Shown here piece after piece: positions 45,331 through 54,325 of a stretch of DNA of 64,000 bases. A model generated the notes under the pieces. It had not been told where the DNA came from. It saw nothing but the letters and a program-made list of their open reading frames with translations, and made no database searches. This DNA is from Dyella tabacisoli (lineage in GTDB: Bacteria > Pseudomonadota > Gammaproteobacteria > Xanthomonadales > Rhodanobacteraceae): NCBI RefSeq assembly GCF_003350925.1, contig NZ_KZ857175.1, forward strand, positions 555,955 to 619,954. Direction: 5' to 3'. Each line of letters begins with the position of its first letter. The first letter of the stretch is position 1. The translations under genes and the position numbers were made by a program.

Positions 45331-46506
45331 TCACAAAGTCGTCGCGAAAGATCTATCCAGCCAAGACCTAACGGCTTCGGGTGATGAATATCCTCTGTCC
45401 TTTAGCAGGCTGACGATGTCAGCACCCGAGATAATGACAATGGGGTGCTCGTCCGCCTTGATCTCCTTGTATGCCTGCTGATCAACGTAACTAGTCGTGA
45501 CTAAGATTCCAAATTGCCTATGGCGAAGGCGAGAGATTAGGCGGGATATGTCTCTTACGCCAACTGCATTGCCTAGTGCATAGCATTTTGCTTCCAAAGC
45601 GAAATCTACAAGGATGGAACTCGGTCCTAGGCCAATTCGGAGCTGTCCGATCCCATCACGTCCTCCATCTCGCGACCGGCGCGTTAAGTCAAGCGCCGCG
45701 ATAGAAGGAATCATCGATCTTGCTAACTCCGCGGCACAGGCCTCAAAGCTGTGAGGGTCGTTTGAGAAAAAGGAGCGGACCAACTCAAGAAGCTCGGAAT
45801 CTTTGGCTGTGGAGGGAAGTTGTTCGTCGCGAGTCCGGTGCTGGATCGTTCTTGGTGCGAGTAAGGGGATTGCGCGGCCTGTCTTGATCCAAGTAAGCCA
45901 TTCCTTTGGCGCTAGATTTGCATTTGGTCTGCCAGCGATGATGCTATCAATCCAGTTGCGGGTGACTTTTTCAGATCGAAGGATGGTGAAGTGCGCCCTA
46001 TAGTTTAGGAACCGCTCGCCCCTGGAAGTCCGCCATATAGCAACCAGATCTTCAGAATGCCCCTGCCCGTTGACCCCCGGCACGGCTATCCCTCTAAAGG
46101 TGACATCGCGACGTTTCCCGGCTTTTGAGAACACTAAGATGGGAGGGATTCGTTTCCGCCCCTGAAGGCCACTTTCGGCATCCTCAAAAATGCGTTTAAG
46201 GATTTCGTTGCCGAAGCGAGGCGTTTTATCAAGCGATCGGCCCGATACTTTGTTGTCACCGTAGTACGTGTAGATACCTGATTCGGCGTCGAGGGTATCA
46301 GGCCAATCAGGGTCGCTCTTACTCGATGTAAGAACCAGCAGCTCAAGCTGATCGACAGAGCCTCGATAGCGGAATCCTCCTCCGGAACTAACACCCGTGA
46401 GCTTGGGAAGCGGGTCGTCCCCGGCACCCCCTTGGCGCGGGCCTTCGTAGACGGCGTCCACAATGAGATCGGCACCTGAGATTTCGTTGACGCCAAAGGT
46501 TCGCAT
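45331..46506 (-). CDS. Transposon cargo: AspBHI-like restriction endonuclease with Mrr-type nuclease core
   Basis: A 391-residue protein. The N-terminal ~170 residues resemble the AspBHI N-terminal (SRA-like, base-reading) domain: ADLIVDAVYEGPRQGG, DDPLPKL, SGGGFRY, DPDWPDTLDAESGIYTYYGDN. The C-terminal ~150 residues are an Mrr_cat-like PD-(D/E)XK nuclease with SRDGGRDGIGQ (D284) and LEAKC (E305, K307). AspBHI relatives (MspJI family) cut DNA containing 5-methylcytosine. It lies downstream of the C5 methyltransferase on the same strand (77-bp gap), so it is either the cognate nuclease or a modification-dependent partner with a different sequence context. Confidence 0.82.
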   Translation of the reverse strand: MRTFGVNEISGADLIVDAVYEGPRQGGAGDDPLPKLTGVSSGGGFRYRGSVDQLELLVLTSSKSDPDWPDTLDAESGIYTYYGDNKVSGRSLDKTPRFGNEILKRIFEDAESGLQGRKRIPPILVFSKAGKRRDVTFRGIAVPGVNGQGHSEDLVAIWRTSRGERFLNYRAHFTILRSEKVTRNWIDSIIAGRPNANLAPKEWLTWIKTGRAIPLLAPRTIQHRTRDEQLPSTAKDSELLELVRSFFSNDPHSFEACAAELARSMIPSIAALDLTRRSRDGGRDGIGQLRIGLGPSSILVDFALEAKCYALGNAVGVRDISRLISRLRHRQFGILVTTSYVDQQAYKEIKADEHPIVIISGADIVSLLKDRGYSSPEAVRSWLDRSFATTL

Positions 46507-46583
46507 GCCCAGTCCTAGTGGCTATTAGATGTTCTCCAAGGGGTTTGCTGGAGAACAATCTCACACCATTTTGCTGTCACTTC

Positions 46584-47528
46584 TCAGGTTGTAAGTGAGC
46601 GGACTACGGCTTCCATCACGGGAGGGCAAACTCCATTACCCAAGAGTTTGACCTTGTCGCGCCTGCTACCGCGAATTAGTTTTGCCGCGTCAGGGTAGCC
46701 CATGGCCTTCCGGAGCTCAGAAACTTGCAACATGCGAAATGTTGGAGTGCCTTCGACCCAGCGAACGAGCCCAAATCTGTCGACCGTGGTCAAGGTTCTG
46801 ATCGGCCGGTCGAGTGGCTGCCATCCACCGGCGCGATCCGAGCTGTAGTACACAACCAGAAAATCATGGCGCTCGCCGAGCTCCGACATGCCACGCTCTA
46901 TGCGCTCCAGCGTATTGGGAGACAGATGCCCTTCGAAAGCGGGTCGCGCGGTCCACGAGTCAGGGGCGTCAAGAATAGTCCTGGCGTTCACTGTGCTCAT
47001 CTCTCCCACGACCTTTGTGGGCTTCTTAAGTCTGTCGCCGATGATGAAAAGGCGCTTTCGACTCTGAGGAACGCCAAAATCTGAAGCGTCTAGTAGCTGA
47101 GTGCGAAGGTGATAGTGCTCGGAAAGCTCTTCCATTAACTCCGGAAATCCGTGCCATCGCCTCATGCCAGATACGTTCTCGAGGATGATCCATCTCGGTT
47201 CATAGGCGCGTACGAACGGCATCACATACCAACCTGATCGTCGACTGTCTTCGTTCCTCGGCTTTGCGCCTCTTGCAATCGAGTGATGCGTGCACTCCGG
47301 CGAAGCGATGATGAGATCGACTGAATCTACGTTCGAGAATATCGAGGCCTTACTTCTTTCATGCAGTCGCGCATTTACGACCTCTGCACGAGGGAAGTTG
47401 TCCTTGTAGGTTTCGGTGGCAATGTCCCAGGCGTCCACGGCGCCGACCATCTGCGCGCCAGCCGCTCGGGCACCCAGGCTGCTCCCGCCGGCCCCACAGA
47501 AGAGGTCTATTCCTTTGATTTTTCTCAC
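46584..47528 (-). CDS. Transposon cargo: C5-cytosine DNA methyltransferase (Dcm-like)
   Basis: A 314-residue enzyme transferring methyl from SAM to cytosine C5. Motif I is DLFCGAGGSSLGARAAG (8-24). Motif IV reads IASPECTHHS with catalytic C79, the variant SPEC in place of PPC. Motif VI is ENVSG (117-121), motif VIII QSRKRLF (155-161) and motif X GNGVCPPV near the end. The GTG at 47528 is preceded by GGAAGAAG inside the vsr 3' end. It lies directly downstream of vsr, the classic pairing for repair of deaminated 5-methylcytosine. Target sequence unknown. Confidence 0.92.
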   Translation of the reverse strand: MRKIKGIDLFCGAGGSSLGARAAGAQMVGAVDAWDIATETYKDNFPRAEVVNARLHERSKASIFSNVDSVDLIIASPECTHHSIARGAKPRNEDSRRSGWYVMPFVRAYEPRWIILENVSGMRRWHGFPELMEELSEHYHLRTQLLDASDFGVPQSRKRLFIIGDRLKKPTKVVGEMSTVNARTILDAPDSWTARPAFEGHLSPNTLERIERGMSELGERHDFLVVYYSSDRAGGWQPLDRPIRTLTTVDRFGLVRWVEGTPTFRMLQVSELRKAMGYPDAAKLIRGSRRDKVKLLGNGVCPPVMEAVVRSLTT

Positions 47529-47537
47529 AAACTTGCG

Positions 47538-47996
47538 TCACTTCTTCCGTTGCGGCCCCTTGCCGCTCGACGCAACGTTGCCAGGCTTCTCGATGAAGGG
47601 CAAGCCCGCGGCTATCGCTTCAATAATCCTTTGCCGGCAAAGATCTGGCGCATCCCGCACTTGGTGCTCCCAAAGGCGCAAAACCCTCCACCCCATGCGA
47701 CGAAGCTTTCCATGATTTCGCCGATCCCGTTCACGATTCTTCGCAATTTTCTCTTCCCACTGGGCTGACAGCTTCAATCGCCAAACGTTGAACCTCCAGC
47801 CGTGCCAAAAGTCGCCATCAACGAATATGCACAGCGAATAGGCCCGGATAACAAAGTCGGGGCGCCCTGCCAGAGATCGATCGTGGGTGTCAAAATGCAG
47901 CCCTAGGTCTACCAGAATAGATTGCACGGCCAGCTCCGGACCCGTGCCCTTCCCACGAATCCGGCTCATGACCTGACTTCGCTTCTCGGGGCTCAT
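47538..47996 (-). CDS. vsr: Transposon cargo: very short patch repair (Vsr) endonuclease
   Basis: A 152-residue PD-(D/E)XK-like endonuclease nicking 5' of T in T:G mismatches that arise by 5-methylcytosine deamination. MSPEKRSQVMSRIRGKGTGPEL is the family start, so the 20-residue upstream extension is dropped. GRPDFVIRAYSLCIFVDGDFWHGW carries the catalytic Asp/His set. It is first in the minus-strand operon with the methyltransferase, and 118 bp from the divergent nurA start, so promoters for both arms lie there. Confidence 0.93.
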   Translation of the reverse strand: MSPEKRSQVMSRIRGKGTGPELAVQSILVDLGLHFDTHDRSLAGRPDFVIRAYSLCIFVDGDFWHGWRFNVWRLKLSAQWEEKIAKNRERDRRNHGKLRRMGWRVLRLWEHQVRDAPDLCRQRIIEAIAAGLPFIEKPGNVASSGKGPQRKK

Positions 47997-48114
47997 AATG
48001 TCCCCGCGATGCAATCTCTGGGTTTCGGGCAGCTTTGTCACACCTTTCCTCACCATCTTGCCGTGCGGGCGGGGGCGTCTTCCGCATATACAAAAGGATA
48101 GCGTAGAGTTAGGG

Positions 48115-49443
48115 GTGGCCTACCCACTCATCTATACGGAAGCTGATGCGTTGACTCAGGTGGACATCAAGCATCGAATCGAAGCACGTATTAGTCAGGG
48201 GGAGTTCCTGGCAAACATGCTTCATGTGGTTGGCCAGCAATCAGACCAGGCGCAGTCTGACTTCGTTAGTCAACTATCTAAGATTGCAGCCGTAGTACGC
48301 GATTTGCTTGAGAGTAACGGCTTTCTGCGTAAGGTTGCTTACGATCCGCAGCGCTACTGGCCCGGTGTGCGGGGCAAGACCTTCGCTTTTGTAGACGGCG
48401 GCGTTGCAAACATAGACCTGCCTTCGGCTGCTCCGATTGGAATTCGAGTGGGTTCTTACGTCGTGAGACCGGGCGATGAAAGTGAGCATCGCGAGCGCTT
48501 CAATATTGAATTGTCGCTTGTTGATGATCTCTATAGCGCGTCTGGAGCGCTATATGACGATGACTTCCTGGACATCGCAAAGCTCCGAGATGCGGCCCGC
48601 ATCATTAGTGAGTTGGCTGCTGCCTATCGCATCGCGAGGGATGCGAAGGCTGAGGGGGTCGATGCAATCGTCTTGCATGGCCCGTTGATTAACCCGGTTT
48701 CCCCGTATGCGCTTGACGACTTTCCATCTTTTGGTGAAGGGGCAAGCAGGACTTTTCTGTGTAACGAGGAATGGGCCGGGCCAGAAGACGAACGTCAGTT
48801 CGCCTCTCTCTATCTACTTTTGCTCGAAAGCCTTCGGGACACTGGCGTTCCAGTAGTAGGCGCTGTGGAGCGTTCGATTGGGCGCGATCCTGTGTTCATC
48901 AGGAGGTTGCTGCAGACCTTGGTTGACCGAAAGGATCTGAAGGAGAAGGACGCCCAGTCAGTTGAATCGAAGCTCCGCACTTACGGGCTGAACGACTCTT
49001 CTTTGCTTGATGTTGTGCTCGGCGAAGGCGAATACGTCACGCCGACTCCAGTTAACCGGCAGGGGCCGGAGAACAAGTGGCCGGAGATTTGGAAATGGAA
49101 GATCAGGGGTTACCCAAGTGCGCTTACGACCTATATCAAGCCCTCGGACCTAGTCTTGCCCTTCAGAGTCGAGACTTTCGAGAATGCTGCCAATTTTGAC
49201 GAGGTCCTGTCGTTAATTTTGCACACGAGCCGGTTGTTGCCGTCGTACGGATTTCCGGTGGGGCTCGATGTTGTAGATCGTTTCGCAAAGGTGCCAGCCT
49301 GGTTGAGCAATCGCGTCAAGGGGCAGCACCAAGTTGTTTTGCTTCGTCGTGCGATAGAGACCGGCGATCCGCGCACGGTGGCATTTGCAAAACGAGTATT
49401 GGCGGCGAAAGGACGAGACTGGTTGTTTCGCCCGGAAGCCTAA
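48115..49443 (+). CDS. Transposon cargo: NurA domain nuclease
   Basis: A 442-residue protein with a NurA-like nuclease domain: AFVDGGVANIDLPSAAPIGIRVGSY (D94 as likely first metal ligand) and a distal LDVVDRFAKVPAWLSNR segment carrying another Asp. NurA is a Mn-dependent 5'-3' exonuclease working with the HerA hexamer in archaeal end resection; bacterial HerA-nuclease pairs act in phage defence. I chose the GTG at 48115, where the frame becomes protein-like; the longer frame begins in the vsr antisense. It is 17 bp from herA, so one operon. Base composition is more AT-rich than the core genome. Confidence 0.82.
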   Translation: MAYPLIYTEADALTQVDIKHRIEARISQGEFLANMLHVVGQQSDQAQSDFVSQLSKIAAVVRDLLESNGFLRKVAYDPQRYWPGVRGKTFAFVDGGVANIDLPSAAPIGIRVGSYVVRPGDESEHRERFNIELSLVDDLYSASGALYDDDFLDIAKLRDAARIISELAAAYRIARDAKAEGVDAIVLHGPLINPVSPYALDDFPSFGEGASRTFLCNEEWAGPEDERQFASLYLLLLESLRDTGVPVVGAVERSIGRDPVFIRRLLQTLVDRKDLKEKDAQSVESKLRTYGLNDSSLLDVVLGEGEYVTPTPVNRQGPENKWPEIWKWKIRGYPSALTTYIKPSDLVLPFRVETFENAANFDEVLSLILHTSRLLPSYGFPVGLDVVDRFAKVPAWLSNRVKGQHQVVLLRRAIETGDPRTVAFAKRVLAAKGRDWLFRPEA

Positions 49444-49460
49444 AGAGGGACGCTTTATAC

Positions 49461-51299
49461 ATGTCAACCGAAGCAACGAGCTCTCGCGTGCAGGAATGGC
49501 CCCGAATTGGGACTGTGGTCGGTGAGGCATCGACCGGCCGTTACACGTTCATCTTACGAAATCTAGAGGCGAAGCTCGGCGACATCGTCGCCACGCGCGT
49601 CGAGGTTCCTGTGGCCTCTAGCTCTAAGAGGGAGCTCGCCACGGTGTGGGGGCGGATCATATCGATTGATCGATTCAATCCTTTTTTCCCTGCTGAGGCT
49701 GCGCAGGAACTTGCAAACGAGAATATTCGGTTTCTGGACACAGTTTTGTCCGGCAGTCGAGATCATCTGGAAGCAGAGGTGTTGATTCTCGGAACGACTT
49801 TTGGCGCCGATGTCAGCAATGCTCAGCTATCGCCACTCACCTATCCAGTAAAGCCTTCGGCTGAGGTGCTTTATCCCTCGGCTGACGCCATTCGCCAACT
49901 GTTGACCGGTGATGACGATCGTCGTGATCCACCGCCACCTAAGCTTTTGGTTGGAACCTTGATTGCGCGCAATGACGTTCAGGTCAGCCTATCTGCAAAG
50001 GACGTCGTGTCCCGTCATCTAGCCATTCTTGCGATGACTGGCGGTGGAAAAACAGTTGCAGCGCGCCGAATGATTCGGGAGTTGATAGAGCTTTCCTATC
50101 CTTTGGTGATCTTTGATCCCCATGGGGACTATCTTGGTTTCTACGAACAGAGAAAGCTCTTTCCAAAGGCGAAGATTCGAGTTCTATATCCTGTAATTCG
50201 AGTCCGCAAAGCGAATCTCGGGGTCATCTCTGATCTGATCGACAAGATGGGTCGGAAGCTGTCCGATCCTCAGCAACAGTTCTACCTTTATCTGTTGAAC
50301 AATACCGACGTTAAAGACGGCGAGAAGGCTTCCGAGTTCCTCGCCAAAATGATTACGTTTGCTGGAAATGTGGCGACAAAGAAACGGAAGCGTGCTGGTG
50401 AGGAGCACGAGGTGTCGGAAGATTTGGCCGACACCAGGAGTAGCACCATCAATGCGGTGAAGAGGTCTCTAGAGTTTGTTCTCGACAATCTGCATCAGAT
50501 GGAGTCAAACAATAAGCGGTTAAGAGAGCAATCTCGTTTCAAGCATTACGCGTTTGACGAGATGCCGGACCCTTGGGATGCGCCGGAAGAAATTGTCTAT
50601 CCAAATACAGTTTCCGTCTTCTACCTCGCTGGTTATGACCATCTCAATCAGTCTGCGATTGTGAGCATGGTCCTTGAGGCTCTATTCGCTCATCGTTCGA
50701 CTTTGTCCGACATCATCCCGCCCTTCCAGGCGGTGATTGAGGAAGCGCACAACTTTGTGCCGAGTCGGCAAGAAGGGACGGATGAAACTCCGTCACTGTC
50801 GACCATTAGAAAAGTCATTACTGAGGGGCGAAAGTTTGGAACTGGATTGATCTTGATTTCGCAGCGCCCGTCGCGACTTGACGAAACCACATTGGCCCAA
50901 TGCAACAGCTTTCTTGTCCTTCGCCTTGTAAATCCAAAAGACAAGAGCTTCGTGCGGTCGGTGATGGAAAATCTCTCGGAATCAGATGCGAACATTCTCC
51001 AGGCCTTTGGCCGGGGCCAAGGAATCGTTTCCGGGCAAGCTGTGCGCTTTCCACTGCTGGTCCAGGTCAAGTTCGATGATGATCTGGTCAGTGACGCAAT
51101 TGGTGACGAGGACTTCATCCAGGAAGCCCAAGATTGGACGCCTAAAGCCAATCGAACGGCAAATGGTGAGGTTATTCGGCAAAAGCTAGAGGAGCCTCAA
51201 TCTAGTGCGGTTGAGGCGGGCCAGGCGAAAGAACGCGGAGGTCGAAAGTCTCGAAAGACTAAGGCGACCCGCCGCGGTGGTATAAGCCCTCAGTTCTAG
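49461..51299 (+). CDS. Transposon cargo: HerA-like hexameric ATPase (DUF87)
   Basis: A 612-residue FtsK/HerA-type DNA translocase. The N-terminal ~110 residues are a HAS-barrel-like domain (EWPRIGTVVGEASTGRYTF). Walker A is AMTGGGKTVAARRM (193-198 core) and Walker B VIEEAHNF (about 424-431). LISQRPSRLDETTLAQCNSFLVLRLVNPKD is a typical HerA sensor/Arg-finger region. The C-terminal tail is basic (KSRKTKATRRGG). It follows nurA closely, so the two are expected to form a HerA-NurA complex. It converges with the AIPR gene, stops 6 bp apart. Confidence 0.9.
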   Translation: MSTEATSSRVQEWPRIGTVVGEASTGRYTFILRNLEAKLGDIVATRVEVPVASSSKRELATVWGRIISIDRFNPFFPAEAAQELANENIRFLDTVLSGSRDHLEAEVLILGTTFGADVSNAQLSPLTYPVKPSAEVLYPSADAIRQLLTGDDDRRDPPPPKLLVGTLIARNDVQVSLSAKDVVSRHLAILAMTGGGKTVAARRMIRELIELSYPLVIFDPHGDYLGFYEQRKLFPKAKIRVLYPVIRVRKANLGVISDLIDKMGRKLSDPQQQFYLYLLNNTDVKDGEKASEFLAKMITFAGNVATKKRKRAGEEHEVSEDLADTRSSTINAVKRSLEFVLDNLHQMESNNKRLREQSRFKHYAFDEMPDPWDAPEEIVYPNTVSVFYLAGYDHLNQSAIVSMVLEALFAHRSTLSDIIPPFQAVIEEAHNFVPSRQEGTDETPSLSTIRKVITEGRKFGTGLILISQRPSRLDETTLAQCNSFLVLRLVNPKDKSFVRSVMENLSESDANILQAFGRGQGIVSGQAVRFPLLVQVKFDDDLVSDAIGDEDFIQEAQDWTPKANRTANGEVIRQKLEEPQSSAVEAGQAKERGGRKSRKTKATRRGGISPQF

Positions 51300-51305
51300 A
51301 AGGTG

Positions 51306-53351
51306 TTAGGTGGAAAGTATTCCTGCTGCTCTGGCGGCTGCTAGAACCCGTGCGCCACGAACGGCTTGCTTGAGCGACGGCTGCTTTGTCCAGCCGTCCA
51401 TTGCATAGCCGCTCAGTGTGTGCGCGACCTTCTTGTCAAAAGGCTCAATGTCGGGCGTCGATGTAACCCACGCCATCACGTTTGCCCAGGCGGCGGCACC
51501 GACTGCAGTGCACTCATATATCGGTGTGGCGTCATCATCGTTGATCGGCTGCGCGCCATTGACGTGCTGATCGACTGAATCAGTAGCCTGAAGTTCAGGT
51601 GGGAGCGGTGTCTGCAGCGGAAGTTCAAGCTGCTGTAGCTCAGTCCAGCAGTCGTCCTTCTTACACCATTCTGTGACGTTCCGGTTGCCGGCACTTGCCA
51701 CAATCTCGCTATGGATTATCGGAGCCCACAGAGCAAAAAGCGCTTCCATTTCTGGCGAAACTTCCTGTGTTTCCCACAGTTCTTCGAAATTGAGCGAGGC
51801 GCCGTAACGAGCGGAAAGGATGGCAACCATGTAGGTGACCACGTTTGCCCCATAAGACTGCAGGCGCGCTTTTCGCGTCACCGATTGTGCAGCCTTGAAA
51901 AGAAGCGCTTGCGCGATTGTCTCTTTGAAGAAGTCTTTGTCCGGCACCCATTCGTCTCCCATGCGTTCGCGGAGACCGAACATGAATGCTGCATAGTTCT
52001 TTTGTGCGCCTCGGCTGACGACTTGAGGGCGGCCCCACCACGTCATGAGGTATTTCGCAAGATCCGTCTTTCCGAAATGCTGGCTCCGCGGGCACGCGCG
52101 ATCGAAGTCCTTCCTGTTCTTAGGAGTCGAGCCGAACCTATTTCGAGCCATCTGATAGGAGCCGCGCGCGCGCTCATAGAACCATCGCGACTCCTCGCCT
52201 GGAGGCCAGACACTTTCCGACAGGGTTTCGAATTGCTGATGAAACTGATCGCTTGCAGAAAGATCGGCCACTTGAATCGGGTTTTGCGTATTCGCAAACC
52301 GAGCAATAAGCGGAACAAATTCTCCGAGCTTGTCCGGTGGCACCAGCGTGAGTTTCATCGATACGGCTACTTCATCGACAGAGAGCTTGTCCTGCTTCAC
52401 CGCGCGGTGAATGGACGCCGTCGTTTGCGCCCCATTGACGATTTGAAGGCCACGAATTCGTTTGATGACGGTTTCGCCCTGAAGGGTTGCAACCTCGATC
52501 TCATCTGCGGTGGCCGTCAGCCCGTTGTTGTAGGCAAGGAATCTGCCTGGCTCATCCTTAATCGTTCGCTGGATTCCTCGGTTTACTGCTCCTTTGGCTT
52601 GGAGAAAGGAGCGAACGTTGAACTCAAATAGGCGTGGACCGTAGGTATCGAACAACTGATAGATCAGCTTCCCAGGCAGAATGGTCAAGTACGTTTCATA
52701 TTCTGCCGGCCTAGGCTTCATTTCGAGGCACGAGAGTGGGCGACCAGTCACCTGGGTTAGGTCGATATCGATAACCTCGCGTGTGACATCTTCACCGGCA
52801 GCCCTGTAAAGCCTTTCAAGATCCCATATCTCGGTCGAAACCGGGCGGCCATCAACAACGATGTCAGTCACGGTTTTGTCGCGCACACGCGCGTTCGTCA
52901 GAATGTGGATGCGAATTTCTTCGATTCGGTAGGATTCCCGCTGGATATACTCCGCGGCTTGTAGGGTTAGGGAGTTATCTTGAAAACGTTTGTGGTCGCC
53001 TTTGACCGAGTAGTCAAAGAAGCGGGCGGCCCATCCGGAAAGTTTTCCGATCGCCTTAGGCGGGAGATAGGTCTCCTCAGTGATGCCTTGACTTGTGAAC
53101 AGCTCGAGGCGGCTCGAATCGTCCGGAAGGTGATAACCGACGATGCGGCACGGGCGCGAGGAGTTCTGATCTTCGTGCGGACACAACTCGTGGCCTGTGA
53201 CCACTCCAGCCTCTTCCAAATATCCGAGGATTGCCTCTGTAAGGGCTGAGGCGTATCCAAGCGGCTGATCAGCCAGCATTTCTGCAAGCTTCTCTTCCGC
53301 CTCCGCTCTCAAGGTCTCCCCAAATTCTTCGATCAGCCGTTCCTCAAGCAC
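51306..53351 (-). CDS. Transposon cargo: AIPR family (abortive infection phage resistance) protein
   Basis: A 681-residue protein with the AIPR core at about residues 240-330: RLFEFNVRSFLQAKGAVNRGI, RFLAYNNGLTATADEI and GLQIVNGAQTTASIH, which are its best conserved phrases. Flanking N- and C-terminal regions are predicted helical; C-terminal Cys residues (WCKKDDC) are unusual. The start is GTG at 53351 behind GGGAG. AIPR proteins occur in phage-defence clusters, including those with Vsr/Dcm and MORC/Z1 helicase modules (family knowledge); the biochemical activity is not established. It has its own promoter and faces herA. Confidence 0.9.
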   Translation of the reverse strand: MLEERLIEEFGETLRAEAEEKLAEMLADQPLGYASALTEAILGYLEEAGVVTGHELCPHEDQNSSRPCRIVGYHLPDDSSRLELFTSQGITEETYLPPKAIGKLSGWAARFFDYSVKGDHKRFQDNSLTLQAAEYIQRESYRIEEIRIHILTNARVRDKTVTDIVVDGRPVSTEIWDLERLYRAAGEDVTREVIDIDLTQVTGRPLSCLEMKPRPAEYETYLTILPGKLIYQLFDTYGPRLFEFNVRSFLQAKGAVNRGIQRTIKDEPGRFLAYNNGLTATADEIEVATLQGETVIKRIRGLQIVNGAQTTASIHRAVKQDKLSVDEVAVSMKLTLVPPDKLGEFVPLIARFANTQNPIQVADLSASDQFHQQFETLSESVWPPGEESRWFYERARGSYQMARNRFGSTPKNRKDFDRACPRSQHFGKTDLAKYLMTWWGRPQVVSRGAQKNYAAFMFGLRERMGDEWVPDKDFFKETIAQALLFKAAQSVTRKARLQSYGANVVTYMVAILSARYGASLNFEELWETQEVSPEMEALFALWAPIIHSEIVASAGNRNVTEWCKKDDCWTELQQLELPLQTPLPPELQATDSVDQHVNGAQPINDDDATPIYECTAVGAAAWANVMAWVTSTPDIEPFDKKVAHTLSGYAMDGWTKQPSLKQAVRGARVLAAARAAGILST

Positions 53352-53861
53352 CTATGAAACTCCCATGTTTTCGCTGATTTGGTCACGATAAACGGCATCG
53401 GGACAACGCTACAAGGGGCGGCGCCGACTGGTTCCTGCAGCGCGCGGGCGGGTCAAATAGAGAGGCCCGAACGGTGCTGGGACTTTGCTGCACACGGGTG
53501 TTTCATTGAGGTGCTGCATCGCTCAGGAAGGGTTTCGTCCTAAGTCTTTGATTTATCGTTGCTTGTGTTCTTTCGATGTAGCTGCCGGAGTCGCGCCGGG
53601 CTAAGTCATTGATCCTGTGTGCGTCGGTTGTGGGTTGGAATTCCGCCGTCCCGACAATTCCACAATGGGTATCAGTCGCTCGCTCTGTGCATGCTGCGAC
53701 CGTTCTGTGGGTGCCCATTGAGATCTCGCTAAGCGGCCACAATGAGCTAGGCCTCGCACAGTGGGTCGCCGCGCCATCGATGCTCAATCCTTGAGAATGG
53801 CAAGGATTATGTTCTGGTCGTCACACGACGGGGAATATCGGGATGCCCGCAGGAGACGACC
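53352..53861. other. 510-bp non-coding stretch between AIPR and the tniQ side
   Basis: No convincing gene. Small open frames on both strands lack ribosome sites and sensible composition. It must contain the divergent promoters of the AIPR gene and of the 53862 gene. I see no clear -10/-35, repeat or hairpin of note. Confidence 0.5.
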
Positions 53862-54221
53862 ATGGCTGATAAAGATATCTACGAGGTTCTGGTTTCCTGG
53901 CAGTTCATGCCACCCATGGAGCAATCTGTCTGGGCGACGACATATGTATTGCATGCGGAAGAGAGCGATGGTGGCGTCGGCGCCGCGGATGCGGCGGTGC
54001 TGCGATTACGCTCCGTGAACATGACGCGATCGTTTCGGCCGGAGCCTGAATATGAGGCAGCTCGGGCCAACCTGCATATGGAGGCCGAGGAGTTCGCCGG
54101 CTGGTACCCCATCGCCTATCGTATGCGGCATGGGCGAGAGCCGAGCTATAGGGAACCCAGCGGGCAGCAGATCTCTGAGGCCTACGAACGCTATGGTCGC
54201 GGTCTTTGCGACTATTATTAA
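53862..54221 (+). CDS. Transposon-borne unknown 119-aa protein upstream of tniQ
   Basis: Starts MADKDIYEVLVSWQFMPPMEQ after AGGAGACGACC, a strong ribosome site. It is an acidic, soluble protein rich in Tyr, Glu and Arg and has no recognised motif. It is 104 bp ahead of the first tniQ gene on the same strand, so it could belong with the transposition genes or be cargo. I cannot assign a function. Confidence 0.65.
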   Translation: MADKDIYEVLVSWQFMPPMEQSVWATTYVLHAEESDGGVGAADAAVLRLRSVNMTRSFRPEPEYEAARANLHMEAEEFAGWYPIAYRMRHGREPSYREPSGQQISEAYERYGRGLCDYY

Positions 54222-54325
54222 TGTCGAAGTCACGGAGCGTTGCCTGTGATGGTACTTTCGAGAAGCGGAAGACGCTTGGCAGTCTCAGTCATCCGTAGAC
54301 GCGGTAAGCGTACGGTGGCTTCGCT

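Noticed and set aside
47998-48114. 39-residue N-terminal extension of NurA
   Set aside because: It overlaps the vsr 5' end region, is unlike NurA, and the GTG at 48115 fits better.
53503-53787. 94-residue minus-strand open frame between AIPR and the small protein gene
   Set aside because: No ribosome site, no domain and improbable composition.
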